Below are positions 49,012 to 58,187 of a stretch of DNA of 64,000 nt, in pieces. This stretch comes from Paenibacillus sp. CF384. GTDB lineage: Bacteria; Bacillota; Bacilli; Paenibacillales; Paenibacillaceae. Position numbers and translations under genes: made by a program. Numbering within the stretch: position 1 is the first letter of the stretch; the number at the start of each line of letters is the position of its first letter. The stretch is taken from NCBI RefSeq assembly GCF_900106745.1, contig NZ_FNNV01000026.1, forward strand, positions 1-64,000, read 5' to 3'. The notes under the pieces were generated by a model that was not told the origin of the DNA, did not search any database, and saw only the letters and a program-made list of their open reading frames with translations.

Positions 49012-50931
49012 TTGAACTGGTTATGGAATGAATGGCGCAAGCTCTTTGGATCACGGAAAATGCTCGTACCCATAATCGCAATGTGCTTAATCCCCTCGCT
49101 TTACAGCGGAACTTATTTATGGACCTATTGGGATCCGTACGGGCACTTGGAAAGGCTGCCGGTCGCTGTCGTGAACGAGGACCAGTCGGTCGAGTACCAA
49201 GGTAAAACGTTTGCGATCGGCAATGATCTCGTGAATGAGCTCAAGAAGGACCGTTCCTTGGAATGGCGGTTTATGAATGCCGAGGAAGCGGATGAGGGGA
49301 TTCGGAACCGGACGTATTATTTCGAAATCTTCATTCCTTCCGACTTCTCTCATCGGGCGACAACCTTGGGGACAGGGCAGCCAACGCCGCTTGAGTTGAC
49401 CCTCAAGCTGAACGAAGGCCTTAATTACATCGTGAGCAAAATTGGCAAATCGGCCGTCGAAACGATCAGGCAGCGGCTATCGGAAGAGCTATCGACAAGC
49501 TACGCCAAAGCCATATACGAACAGCTTACCCCGCTCAGCAAGGGCTTCCAGAAGGCGAGCGATGCTGCGTCGCGGCTCGAAACCGGCCTTGTACAGTCGG
49601 CTGACGGCACGAAAGCGCTTCTTGCGGGATTACGTAATGGACAAGTTCCCATAACGAAGCTGGAACAAGGTGCTTCCGAGCTGGCGTCTGCATCGGGCCG
49701 TCTCTCCGGAGGCGCCGAGCAGTTAGGACAAGGCGCCACCAAGCTTTCCGGCGGCCTGATAAGTCTGAGCAAGGCGATGGATCAGCTGAAAGCAGGAAGC
49801 ACGGAGGCTGCTCAAGGGGCGGATAAGGCGTCGGCTTCGGCAAAGCAGCTGAATGCTGCGTTGTCGAACTGGCTTGCAGCTCACCCTGATGAGGCCAAAG
49901 ACGCGGATCTGACGCTCATCGGAAAACAAAGCAAGCAGATGTCCGATGCGATCGATCGAGTAAGCGGCGGTGTAAACGCGCTGTCCAAAGGCGTTGCCGA
50001 AGCCGGCGGCGGTGCGGAGCAGCTCTCGAACGGAGCCGGACTCTTCGCGAGCCAGCTGGCGGCACTTGGCGATGGCGCATCAAAGCTGCGCGACGGCGCA
50101 GCTTCTGCTGCGGATGGTATCCATAAAGTGGCAGGCGGGTGGAACAGCCTTACGACTAATGTTGTTAAATTGTCGGACGGCCAGCAATCGCTCGCGCAAG
50201 GAGGCGCAGAGCTGAGCGTTGGGTTATCGGAAGGCGCGGAGAAAGCGGCGAGCATTCACGCATCGGACCCTTTATTCGCGATGCTCGCCAATCCCGTCCA
50301 TTTGAAGGAGCAGGCCCTTCATCCCTTGCCCAACTACGGTACGGGTGTCGCGCCGTTTTTCGTTTCGCTCAGTCTATATATCGGTGCGCTCTTATTTGGC
50401 AACGTCTTTTCCTTCAGAGCGACGAGTGCGGCTCCCCCGTCGGGATGGTTATGGTTCCTCTCGAAATTTGGCGTGCTCGCCTTGATTTCGCTCGTTCAGA
50501 GCGCCGTCGCCAGCTTAATTCTGATTCCCGGGGTCGGCTTAAGTCCATCTTTCCCGTTCGCATTTTTTGCTTTCGCCTTCTTATCCAGTCTTGTATATAT
50601 GTCCGTCGTTCAAGTGCTGATTACGGCATTTGATGATCCCGGGAAGCTGCTGGGCATTATCGTTCTCGTCCTACAGCTGACGGCTACCGGAGGCGTGTTC
50701 CCTGCGGAGCTGACGCCGGGCATTATGCAGGCGCTTCACGGGGGATTGCCCATGACGTATTCGGTGGAAGGATTCCGCGCGCTGCTGTCAACGGGCGACT
50801 ACGCGCTTGTGCGGCAGGATGCGCTGATATTGGTCATTTTTGCAGTGGTTCCGGCCTTGCTCACGTGGATGGTTCTGTCGTACTTGCACAAGAAATCGAA
50901 GGAAAGAAGCGGACTCTTGGAAGGCACCTGA
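49012..50931 (+). CDS. YhgE/Pip-family membrane protein
   Basis: A 639-residue membrane protein of the YhgE/Pip class. It has one N-terminal helix (about 15-40), a long extracellular region of about 400 residues, and about five C-terminal helices from residue 440 of ABC-2 permease type. The start of the loop (LPVAVVNEDQSVEYQGKTF) is diagnostic. Residues about 170-420 are heptad-like repeats rich in LSxGAxxL, which predicts a long coiled coil or helical tube. Related proteins include the phage-infection protein Pip and the EsaA type of type VII secretion. I prefer TTG 49012, with GGGAGG 8 bases upstream; TTG 48988 is an alternative. No partner gene is adjacent. Confidence 0.8.
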   Translation: MNWLWNEWRKLFGSRKMLVPIIAMCLIPSLYSGTYLWTYWDPYGHLERLPVAVVNEDQSVEYQGKTFAIGNDLVNELKKDRSLEWRFMNAEEADEGIRNRTYYFEIFIPSDFSHRATTLGTGQPTPLELTLKLNEGLNYIVSKIGKSAVETIRQRLSEELSTSYAKAIYEQLTPLSKGFQKASDAASRLETGLVQSADGTKALLAGLRNGQVPITKLEQGASELASASGRLSGGAEQLGQGATKLSGGLISLSKAMDQLKAGSTEAAQGADKASASAKQLNAALSNWLAAHPDEAKDADLTLIGKQSKQMSDAIDRVSGGVNALSKGVAEAGGGAEQLSNGAGLFASQLAALGDGASKLRDGAASAADGIHKVAGGWNSLTTNVVKLSDGQQSLAQGGAELSVGLSEGAEKAASIHASDPLFAMLANPVHLKEQALHPLPNYGTGVAPFFVSLSLYIGALLFGNVFSFRATSAAPPSGWLWFLSKFGVLALISLVQSAVASLILIPGVGLSPSFPFAFFAFAFLSSLVYMSVVQVLITAFDDPGKLLGIIVLVLQLTATGGVFPAELTPGIMQALHGGLPMTYSVEGFRALLSTGDYALVRQDALILVIFAVVPALLTWMVLSYLHKKSKERSGLLEGT

Positions 50932-50961
50932 TCAGAATTGTTGGATGACATGGAGTTCAAT

Positions 50962-50998
50962 AAAAAACTCGACCTTATCAATGAGGTCGGGTTTATTT
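50962..50998 (+). terminator. terminator of the YhgE-type gene
   Basis: Stem AACTCGACCT / AGGTCGGGTT with a TATCAATG loop, followed by a T-rich tail. Confidence 0.8.
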
Positions 50999-51157
50999 GT
51001 GTTCAGGGGTCCTCATCTACTGCTCCAATCGGCTCAGTTTCCTGCTTCAAAAATCTTTTTCGCAGTTTACAATCCATAAATGTACCCATGTTACGATTAA
51101 CTGGATTAAATGATGGTTGAAATAATAATCGCTGTAGGGAACGAGTAGGAGGAGCAG

Positions 51158-52051
51158 ATGAAACGCGGGCTGATTCTTTTCATTTTCATTGCGGTCATTT
51201 TAGGGCTAGGGTATTACATAGGGTTTGGCCAAGAGCCGAACCAACTGACAATTGGGTTAGTGCCTTCAGGCGACCCCGAAACTATGAAGAAAAACTTCGA
51301 ACCGGTTCGTGCCTATTTAGAAACGGAGACGGGGTATAAAGTCGTGACGACGATTCCCAAAGATTATGCGGGTCTCATTCAAGCGATGAAGAACAAAGAG
51401 GTGGATATCGGCTGGTTTGGAGCCTTCTCTTACATTGCCGCCAAGAGCGAGATGGAGCTGGAGCCACTCGTCATTCAATATCGTAAAGGCACGGGCATTA
51501 CATACCGATCGTTGATCATAACCCGGGCGGATTCGAACGTCCATACAATAGAAGATCTTCAAGGAAAGACGTTTGCCTTTGTGGATCCGGGTTCTACTTC
51601 CGGTTTTGTCATTCCATACTCCTTATTCAGCAGCCGACACATCGATATGACCCACTATTTTGCGAAAACGGTGTATTCCGGATCGCATGATTCGGTGCTT
51701 GCGGATGTCATGGAGAAGCATGCGGACGCTGGGGCGATGGAGGATCTTACTTTGAAGAAGCACATCGAAACGGGCAATTACAAGAACGAGGATATCCGTA
51801 TCCTCTGGCAATCGAATGAAATTCCCGGCTCTCCCTTCGTGGCAAGAGCGGATCTGTCCAACCAAGCCAAGAAGAAGTTTAAGACGGCCATGCTGACGAT
51901 TCATGAGAAATCCCCCGACTCGATACGAGTGCTGGATGCGACAATCGCGAAATACGAGGAAGTTCGGGATAGTCAGTACAACGAGATTAGCAATATATCA
52001 AACGTGCTGGGGAAACAATTCATCCTAGATAATTTCTTAAAGAAGAAATAA
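51158..52051 (+). CDS. PhnD-like periplasmic-type binding protein
   Basis: A 297-residue protein with an N-terminal hydrophobic helix (4-22) and a type II solute-binding domain of the phosphate/phosphonate (PhnD) kind: LTIGLVPSGDPETMKKNFEP, MKNKEVDIGWFGAFSYI, LQGKTFAFVDPGSTSG and NEIPGSPFVAR. No lipobox cysteine is seen, so it is probably held by an uncleaved helix or released. The typical PhnC and PhnE genes are absent. The next gene, 32 bases on, encodes a membrane Cache-GGDEF-EAL protein, so it may present a ligand to that sensor rather than to a transporter. RBS TAGGAGGAG. Confidence 0.8.
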   Translation: MKRGLILFIFIAVILGLGYYIGFGQEPNQLTIGLVPSGDPETMKKNFEPVRAYLETETGYKVVTTIPKDYAGLIQAMKNKEVDIGWFGAFSYIAAKSEMELEPLVIQYRKGTGITYRSLIITRADSNVHTIEDLQGKTFAFVDPGSTSGFVIPYSLFSSRHIDMTHYFAKTVYSGSHDSVLADVMEKHADAGAMEDLTLKKHIETGNYKNEDIRILWQSNEIPGSPFVARADLSNQAKKKFKTAMLTIHEKSPDSIRVLDATIAKYEEVRDSQYNEISNISNVLGKQFILDNFLKKK

Positions 52052-52083
52052 GCGCTGACTCAAGCACAAAGGGGTTTCCTACT

Positions 52084-54486
52084 TTGAAATGGAATAGCAT
52101 CAAGTTCATGTCCACAGCTTTGATTCTAAGCCTTGGCATGGTGGTCATCCTCGCATTCGGGCACACTTCCTTCAACAATACGAAATCGAACTTTAAGCAA
52201 TCCTATTTCAAGGAATCGCAGCTTAAGCTGGAGCAGGCACAACTGCAGTTTGAAAATTTAATCCGAGGAGCTAATCAGTTCCTCGCGCAGTTCTCCCAGA
52301 CAGATGACGCGATGAATGCGGCTACTGTAACGGACCCGTCCCGCTTGAAATTCCTGCTTCAAACGGTGCAGCAGACGATTCTGAACAGCAGCTCGGTAAA
52401 GCTCGGCCTAGCGAACGGAACGTTGTACAGCGGACCTTCCGCAGCCATGCCAGCCAGTTACGACCCCAGAGAGCAGATGTGGTATGTGCTGGGCGACCGA
52501 TCCGTGACGAAGCCGATTTGGACGGAACCTTATCTGGATTACTTGAACCAAAAAATCATTATTACGGCATCGCGTACGATATGGTCTCACAGCGGAGAGC
52601 CCATTGGCGTTCTCGCGGTGGACTTTGATTTATCATCCATTAGCGGGTATATCGGCGGCTCCAAGATCGGAACCCAAGGCTTTGTGATGCTCTTAAGCCC
52701 AAGCGGCACCATCCTGGCGGATACGGATAATTTCGCAATAGGGGAGAAGCCGTTCGGGGATCGGTTCGCGGCTATTGCGACGAATGCACAAGTGAAGCCG
52801 ATTGCGTATAGCTTTAAGGGAAAACCTTACTATATCAAGCTGAATCTTGTTCGCGAGAACGGCATGGCGGTTGTGACCGGCGTTAGTATGAAGGAAATCG
52901 ATGAGCATGTGTGGGCCGTGCTCTTTCCCGTTTTCTTAACCGGTTTCATCTGTCTGGCGTTATTCGGCTTGGTTACGTATTATTTCGTGCTGAAGGGGAT
53001 TGCGCCTCTGCAACGACTGGTTAGTTTAATGAAATCGGTGGAACACGGCGATTATAGCGTCCATGCAACGATACAAACGTATGAGGAGATTCGCAGTCTA
53101 TCTCAGAGTTTCAATCTGATGACGGAAGGACTCAGTAAGCGCGATGAAGAGTTGAGTGCATCCAATGAGAAAATATACCGACTTGCGTATTTCGACTCGT
53201 TGACGGGCCTGCTCAATCGCCGCCACTTGCTGGAAACGACGACAGACGCCTTATCGGGAAATCCCGAATTGGGGATTGCCGTCATTTATGTGGACTTGGA
53301 CAATTTCAAGTTTATTAACGATACGCTCGGCCATTCAGCGGGAGATCAGGTATTAGTCGAGGTAGCCTCGCGTTTGGAAGCGATCGCTTACTCGGATAAG
53401 TATGCTTCGCGTATCGGCGGTGATGAATTCATCGTCGTGCTGCACAATGTGGAGAACAGAGGGGTGGTGGAGGAGGCCTTGCAGCAGCTCATCCTTTCCC
53501 TAGAGCTCCCGATTTATCATCAGAAGCAGATTTGTAATGTATCCGCGTCTCTAGGCGTATCCTTCTATCCGGAGCATGGCGCAACGATGGAGGAGCTGCT
53601 GCAGAAGGCGGATATGGCCATGTACCAGTCCAAGGCCAAGGGGAAGAATCAATATTGCGTGTTTGATAAAAGCATCCAACTGCAAATCACCGAAAAAGCC
53701 TATATCGAGCGCAGCATCAAAGAAGCGCTGCGAAATCATCAATTCGAGCTCTACTATCAGCCTATCTATGATTGCGCGGAAGGATGCATTACCAGTGTGG
53801 AGACACTTCTAAGGTGCAACTCGCCTGCGCTCCTGGGTATTCCCACACAGACGATTATTGAAACCGCGGAGCAGACCGGACTCATTATCCCGCTGGACAA
53901 GTGGGTGCTTGAAGAGGCATGCCGCTTTGCCGGTAAGCTGAACGCCGGCCGCTCTCGAAGCATAAGAGTCACGGTCAACGTATCCGCCAACGATATTGCG
54001 CAGCAAGGCTTTGTCCAGCAAGTGGAGGATGCGCTAAGTCGGAATCAATTAAATCCGGATTGGCTGGGGCTGGAATTGACGGAAACGGTATTGATCAATT
54101 CCTTCGAGGGAAGCCGCAGCAAGCTGGAGGCATTAAAGGAAATCGGAGTTCGTATTTATTTAGATGACTTCGGTACAGGCTACTCCTCTCTGAATTATTT
54201 GAAGCTGCTCCCCATCGACTACGTCAAAATCGATAAGAGCTTCGTGATTTCCATGCTGCAGTCCGATCGAGACGGGCTGTTCATGAAAACACTCGTGGAG
54301 CTTACGCACACGATTGATTTAAAGGTAGTCGCAGAGGGCGTAGAAACGGCTGAACAAGAGCGCATGCTGCTCCACTATCAATGCGATATGCTGCAGGGTT
54401 ATCATATTGGACGGCCGCGAAATGAAGAGAACATGCTTCGTGATTTGTATCCAGAGCTCGAAGTAGAAAGTTTACAAAACCTATAA
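52084..54486 (+). CDS. Cache-HAMP-GGDEF-EAL cyclic-di-GMP enzyme
   Basis: An 800-residue membrane signalling protein. Helix one (about 9-27), an extracellular dCache domain (about 35-270; SYDPREQMWYVLGDRS), helix two (about 278-300), HAMP (about 303-355), GGDEF (about 370-530) and EAL (about 545-790). The cyclase motif GGDEF is intact at 445-449 and no RxxD inhibitory site is seen at the usual place. In the EAL domain the signature reads ETL at 573-575, and DDFGTGYSSL, LELTETVLI and VVAEGVETAEQ are present, so phosphodiesterase activity is plausible. It starts at TTG after AAAGGGG. It is probably co-transcribed with the PhnD-like gene. Confidence 0.92.
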   Translation: MKWNSIKFMSTALILSLGMVVILAFGHTSFNNTKSNFKQSYFKESQLKLEQAQLQFENLIRGANQFLAQFSQTDDAMNAATVTDPSRLKFLLQTVQQTILNSSSVKLGLANGTLYSGPSAAMPASYDPREQMWYVLGDRSVTKPIWTEPYLDYLNQKIIITASRTIWSHSGEPIGVLAVDFDLSSISGYIGGSKIGTQGFVMLLSPSGTILADTDNFAIGEKPFGDRFAAIATNAQVKPIAYSFKGKPYYIKLNLVRENGMAVVTGVSMKEIDEHVWAVLFPVFLTGFICLALFGLVTYYFVLKGIAPLQRLVSLMKSVEHGDYSVHATIQTYEEIRSLSQSFNLMTEGLSKRDEELSASNEKIYRLAYFDSLTGLLNRRHLLETTTDALSGNPELGIAVIYVDLDNFKFINDTLGHSAGDQVLVEVASRLEAIAYSDKYASRIGGDEFIVVLHNVENRGVVEEALQQLILSLELPIYHQKQICNVSASLGVSFYPEHGATMEELLQKADMAMYQSKAKGKNQYCVFDKSIQLQITEKAYIERSIKEALRNHQFELYYQPIYDCAEGCITSVETLLRCNSPALLGIPTQTIIETAEQTGLIIPLDKWVLEEACRFAGKLNAGRSRSIRVTVNVSANDIAQQGFVQQVEDALSRNQLNPDWLGLELTETVLINSFEGSRSKLEALKEIGVRIYLDDFGTGYSSLNYLKLLPIDYVKIDKSFVISMLQSDRDGLFMKTLVELTHTIDLKVVAEGVETAEQERMLLHYQCDMLQGYHIGRPRNEENMLRDLYPELEVESLQNL

Positions 54487-54589
54487 CTAGAATTCATATA
54501 AACCCCTACCTCCTTATATAAACTGGAATGGTCCGAGAGACGAATCAGAAGGAGTAGGGTGGTCGTTCACAATACTTAAAAAACATGAT

Positions 54590-55141
54590 TTGCATGAATG
54601 CCATTCGCTGCATCATTTAATGATGGATCCTGCCGTTTTTCCTTACGTCCGTAATAAGTGCAAGTCCTACGAAGAATATTTGTTCACCACGAAACAGTGG
54701 ATCTCACAGGAATCGCAGGGAACCTTGATTTCGAGAACGATTATGAATGAGCTAGGACATCCGATTGGTACGATTCAGTTATACGATATTGGGAATCGAA
54801 CAGGCTTCTTGGCGACTTGGATAGGAGCGCCTTATTTTGGCCAAGGGTACAATGCGCGCGCCAAAGAATGCTTCATGACGGAGCTGTTTCTTGAACATGG
54901 CATCGAGACGGTGTATTTGAAGATTCGCAGCCACAATATTCGTTCGAAGAAAGCGGTAGAGAAGCTGCCGTATGTTCAGCTCGCGAATGAACGCAGCCCG
55001 CAGATCTTTGAATCGATCAATTCCACGCAGCATGTCTATGATCTGTATCAAGTGGAGCGGGCCGGCTTCTTAGAGAGACAAAGCCGAATCCTGCCAACCA
55101 AGACGACAAGAGAATGGCCCGGTTTGCTGCAAGAAGGATAA
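54590..55141 (+). CDS. GNAT-family acetyltransferase, start uncertain
   Basis: An acetyl-CoA-dependent N-acetyltransferase-like protein. The core is visible as IGTIQLYDIGNRTGFLATWI, then APYFGQGYNARAKECFMTEL, which holds the acetyl-CoA-binding Gly-x-Gly loop, and ETVYLKIRSHNIRSKKAVEK. The only usual in-frame start is TTG 54590, which has no RBS. A good RBS (AAGGAG) lies at 54549, and the frame between encodes WSFTILKKHD, which resembles the missing N-terminal strand of the family. The true start may use a rare codon or may have been lost by mutation. The substrate is unknown. Confidence 0.65.
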   Translation: MHECHSLHHLMMDPAVFPYVRNKCKSYEEYLFTTKQWISQESQGTLISRTIMNELGHPIGTIQLYDIGNRTGFLATWIGAPYFGQGYNARAKECFMTELFLEHGIETVYLKIRSHNIRSKKAVEKLPYVQLANERSPQIFESINSTQHVYDLYQVERAGFLERQSRILPTKTTREWPGLLQEG

Positions 55142-55181
55142 ACCTCCGAAGTGGCGAATATTGTTCCATACTTGAAGTGAG

Positions 55182-56987
55182 GTGGCAGAGGTGCGGGGCA
55201 TTCGCTCGATAAAGACGACCAGAACAATTCCCAGGAATATAAGTTTCTTGCATGTGCTGCTTAATCGGTTCGGTTTCTCCTCGCTGCGCAAACGAATTAT
55301 GATCCTGCTGACGGTTGGTTTAGTCGGCTTTGCCAGCTTAATGGCACTGGTCTCATACAATGCGATTTATACCATGCAGCACGATAAAATCAAGACCTCC
55401 ATGGCTTTCGATCTCTACCAGCAAACAACGAAGCTGAACCAAATGTACAATAACTTGCTTCAAGTTACGCAGCAGATGACGCCGGAAGGCACGGTGGGCA
55501 ATCTGATGGAGTCCTATCTCTCAGCCAAGGACTCGTATAGTCAGCGTATTCTCTCTCGTGATATCTCCTACAATATCGGATTAATCACCTTCTCCAATCC
55601 GGCCATGCAGCTGGTGATGTATTTTCATCCCGAAACCGGACAGCCTGCTTTATCGAATTTGCCTCTGCGGGGAGACTTTACGCTGCAATCCTTGCCTGAT
55701 GTCTCCGGCATGGGGCAGCTGAAATACCAGTCCCCGCATAAATCGTTATGTCGATTCAGCGATGATCAGGTGGTGTCCGTCACACGGGAAGTGAAATTCT
55801 CAGACGGCACGCAATTAGTCGTTTATGTCGAAGCCAAGACCGACATTTCGACAGATATGAATTCGCTTTCAGAAAGCGTAAACATGCCCTATTCGCTTGT
55901 TTTCACCGATTCTGCGGGTTTGGTGACCTATAATAGCAGTGATTCGGCGGCGTTTGCTGCCGGCCAGCGGCTCATGCTAAGCGGACAATCGGGTTCAACG
56001 GACGGTTATGTATGGAACCGAATGACGGGCGATTACGGATACGGCATCACGCTGCTTCTTCCCGTCTCTTATTACAATCACGAGCTCTATACATGGAAGA
56101 ATCATATGTATTGGATTCTCGCTATTGCCCTGCTGATGATGTTTCTGCTTACGCTGCTGCTGCGGCGGCTCATTAACGGTCCGTTTCAACTCATCGAGAG
56201 GGAAATGAGGACGTTTGGCAAGGGCTACATGGGGACCAGCCAATATCGTACGGGAATCGATGAATTTGACCGGATATTCGATCAGTTCAATATAATGAAA
56301 CGGCAAATTCAGCAGCTCATTATAGACGTGGAGCAGAAGGAGAAGCGCCGGCATCAGCTCGAGATCGAGAAGCTTGCCTACCAGATCAATCCGCATTTCC
56401 TGATGAATACGCTCAATTCGGTTCGCTGGCTGGCGGTCATGCATAAGCAAGCGAAGATTGAGAAATTTGTTTCTTCGTTAATTAATCTGTTGAATTATAA
56501 CTTAGGTAAATCTAAGGAAACCGCGACCTTCCGATCAGAAACAGAGGTTATGCGTACTTACCTGGAGCTGCAGCAGATGCGGCATGATTTTGAAGTGAAG
56601 CTGGATATCGAGGAAGGGTGCTATCTGGATAGCCCGGTAGCAAGGTTTATCCTGCAGCCTATCGTAGAGAATGCCGTCTGTCACGGCCTTGATGATCACG
56701 GCATGCTGGAAATCTCCATCTCCCCTGATGAAACGGCGCAGATGGTGCACATTATCATCCGCGATGATGGCAAAGGGCTGAGCCAGGAGACACTGGCTCT
56801 ACTGCAGCGCGACACGCCGGATCAGCAGCAGACGGGATGGGGGATCGGACTTCGATATGTGCGATCCATGCTGGAATCATTTTATGGCCATAACGCTCGT
56901 ATGGGTATAGAGAGCACGCCGAACCAAGGCACAACGGTAACGTTAGATCTACCTTATCTTCAGCATAGAGAGGAGAAAGCGATTTGA
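55182..56987 (+). CDS. YesM-family sensor histidine kinase
   Basis: A 601-residue two-component kinase. Helix one (about 38-60), an extracellular sensor (about 62-300), helix two (about 308-330), HAMP (about 332-385) and a His_kinase domain whose phosphorylated His lies in YQINPHFLMNTLNSVRWL near residue 405. The ATPase domain has ILQPIVENAVCHGL (N box) and GWGIGLRYVRSML (G box). It starts at GTG 55182 or GTG 55191, the latter better placed behind GAGGTGG. It overlaps the response-regulator gene by four bases. YesM-type kinases control carbohydrate uptake genes such as those that follow. Confidence 0.92.
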   Translation: MAEVRGIRSIKTTRTIPRNISFLHVLLNRFGFSSLRKRIMILLTVGLVGFASLMALVSYNAIYTMQHDKIKTSMAFDLYQQTTKLNQMYNNLLQVTQQMTPEGTVGNLMESYLSAKDSYSQRILSRDISYNIGLITFSNPAMQLVMYFHPETGQPALSNLPLRGDFTLQSLPDVSGMGQLKYQSPHKSLCRFSDDQVVSVTREVKFSDGTQLVVYVEAKTDISTDMNSLSESVNMPYSLVFTDSAGLVTYNSSDSAAFAAGQRLMLSGQSGSTDGYVWNRMTGDYGYGITLLLPVSYYNHELYTWKNHMYWILAIALLMMFLLTLLLRRLINGPFQLIEREMRTFGKGYMGTSQYRTGIDEFDRIFDQFNIMKRQIQQLIIDVEQKEKRRHQLEIEKLAYQINPHFLMNTLNSVRWLAVMHKQAKIEKFVSSLINLLNYNLGKSKETATFRSETEVMRTYLELQQMRHDFEVKLDIEEGCYLDSPVARFILQPIVENAVCHGLDDHGMLEISISPDETAQMVHIIIRDDGKGLSQETLALLQRDTPDQQQTGWGIGLRYVRSMLESFYGHNARMGIESTPNQGTTVTLDLPYLQHREEKAI

Positions 56988-58060
56988 TCCGAGTATTAGT
57001 CGTCGATGATGACAAACTGGCGCGCAAAGGATTGATTTCGATCATGCCTTGGTCAAGTCACGATATGGTTGTTGTCGGGGAAGCGGCCAACGGCGCGAAG
57101 GCGCTGGAGTTTATGGAAAGGCATGAGGTGGATCTCATGTTCGTGGATCTCTCGATGCCGGTCATGTCGGGCATGGAGCTGCTTCAGGTGACCAAGCAAC
57201 GATTCCCGGGGCTTCGCTCCGTGATCTTATCCTTCCATGAAGAGTTCGAGAATGTGCAAACGGCTTATCGCATGGGGGCACTCGATTACCTATCGAAGGT
57301 CCGATTGGAATCCGAGGACGACGAGCAAATATTGAAACGAATCCAGCAGCAAATGACCGGTGACCTGTCGCGTCAGACCGTAGCTAATCCCCCTGCATTA
57401 TCGATTGCTGCTCCTGCCCCTGAATCCAACACCCATACCAAAGAAGAAGAAGTGTGGTCCGGACTGGAGCAAGAGTGGCGCGCTCTTTACTGGCTGTATA
57501 ATGAATCGGTCTTTCAGCGCCTATGCAAGCAGACGATTGAAGCCAAGGTTTCGTTTCGCCGTGTAGAAGGCTTGTTCATGCGCGTCCTTTCCCAACTCGA
57601 GACGATTACGGCACTGGATATCGAGCTCCGCTCGGATGCCAATGACGTTCGCTCGGCGGTTGAATGGCTGCGCGATTACAGGAAACGAGTGTACGCGCAG
57701 GTTAGAGCCTCATCGGACTTTACGAACACGACGACCAGTATTCTCAAGGCGGTATGGTTCATTCGCGAGCAGGCTTCCAACACGCTGCATGCCGAGGAAG
57801 TCGCGGATCATGTCCATATGAGCCGGAGTTATTTTAGCCAATGCTTTAAGAAGCTGACGGGTTCGACGTTCAATGACTACTTAAGACAAGAGCGGATGAG
57901 AGCTGCCGAGCGGCTGCTGTGCGAAACCAATCAGTCCATCGCGTGGGTGGCTCATGCCGTAGGCTACAATGATTCCAAGTATTTCTCTCAGCTCTTCTAT
58001 GAGCAGACACGTCTGTTGCCCTCCGAATTCCGAGCGCAATTTCACAAGGGGGACGATTGA
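56984..58060 (+). CDS. YesN-family response regulator with AraC-type HTH
   Basis: A 358-residue response regulator. The receiver domain (1-125) has acidic Asp8-Asp9-Asp10, the phospho-acceptor Asp in LMFVDLSMPVMSG near residue 49, and Lys in YLSKVRL. A linker with a helical segment follows, then a C-terminal AraC double HTH (about 260-355): HVHMSRSYFSQCFKKLTGST and YNDSKYFSQLFYEQTRLLPS. It starts at TTG overlapping the kinase stop (TTGA), behind AGAGGAG. It most likely activates the importer genes that begin 128 bases downstream. Confidence 0.93.
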   Translation: MIRVLVVDDDKLARKGLISIMPWSSHDMVVVGEAANGAKALEFMERHEVDLMFVDLSMPVMSGMELLQVTKQRFPGLRSVILSFHEEFENVQTAYRMGALDYLSKVRLESEDDEQILKRIQQQMTGDLSRQTVANPPALSIAAPAPESNTHTKEEEVWSGLEQEWRALYWLYNESVFQRLCKQTIEAKVSFRRVEGLFMRVLSQLETITALDIELRSDANDVRSAVEWLRDYRKRVYAQVRASSDFTNTTTSILKAVWFIREQASNTLHAEEVADHVHMSRSYFSQCFKKLTGSTFNDYLRQERMRAAERLLCETNQSIAWVAHAVGYNDSKYFSQLFYEQTRLLPSEFRAQFHKGDD

Positions 58061-58187
58061 TTGCAAACGATCGAACAAATATCCACCTCAGTCCTGTATT
58101 CGCCGCAAAACGCGGCACATCCGTCTGACTTTTTTTCATCGCTTCCCATGTACAATGAAAAGGCAAGAAACAAAGGGGAGGGTTAAG

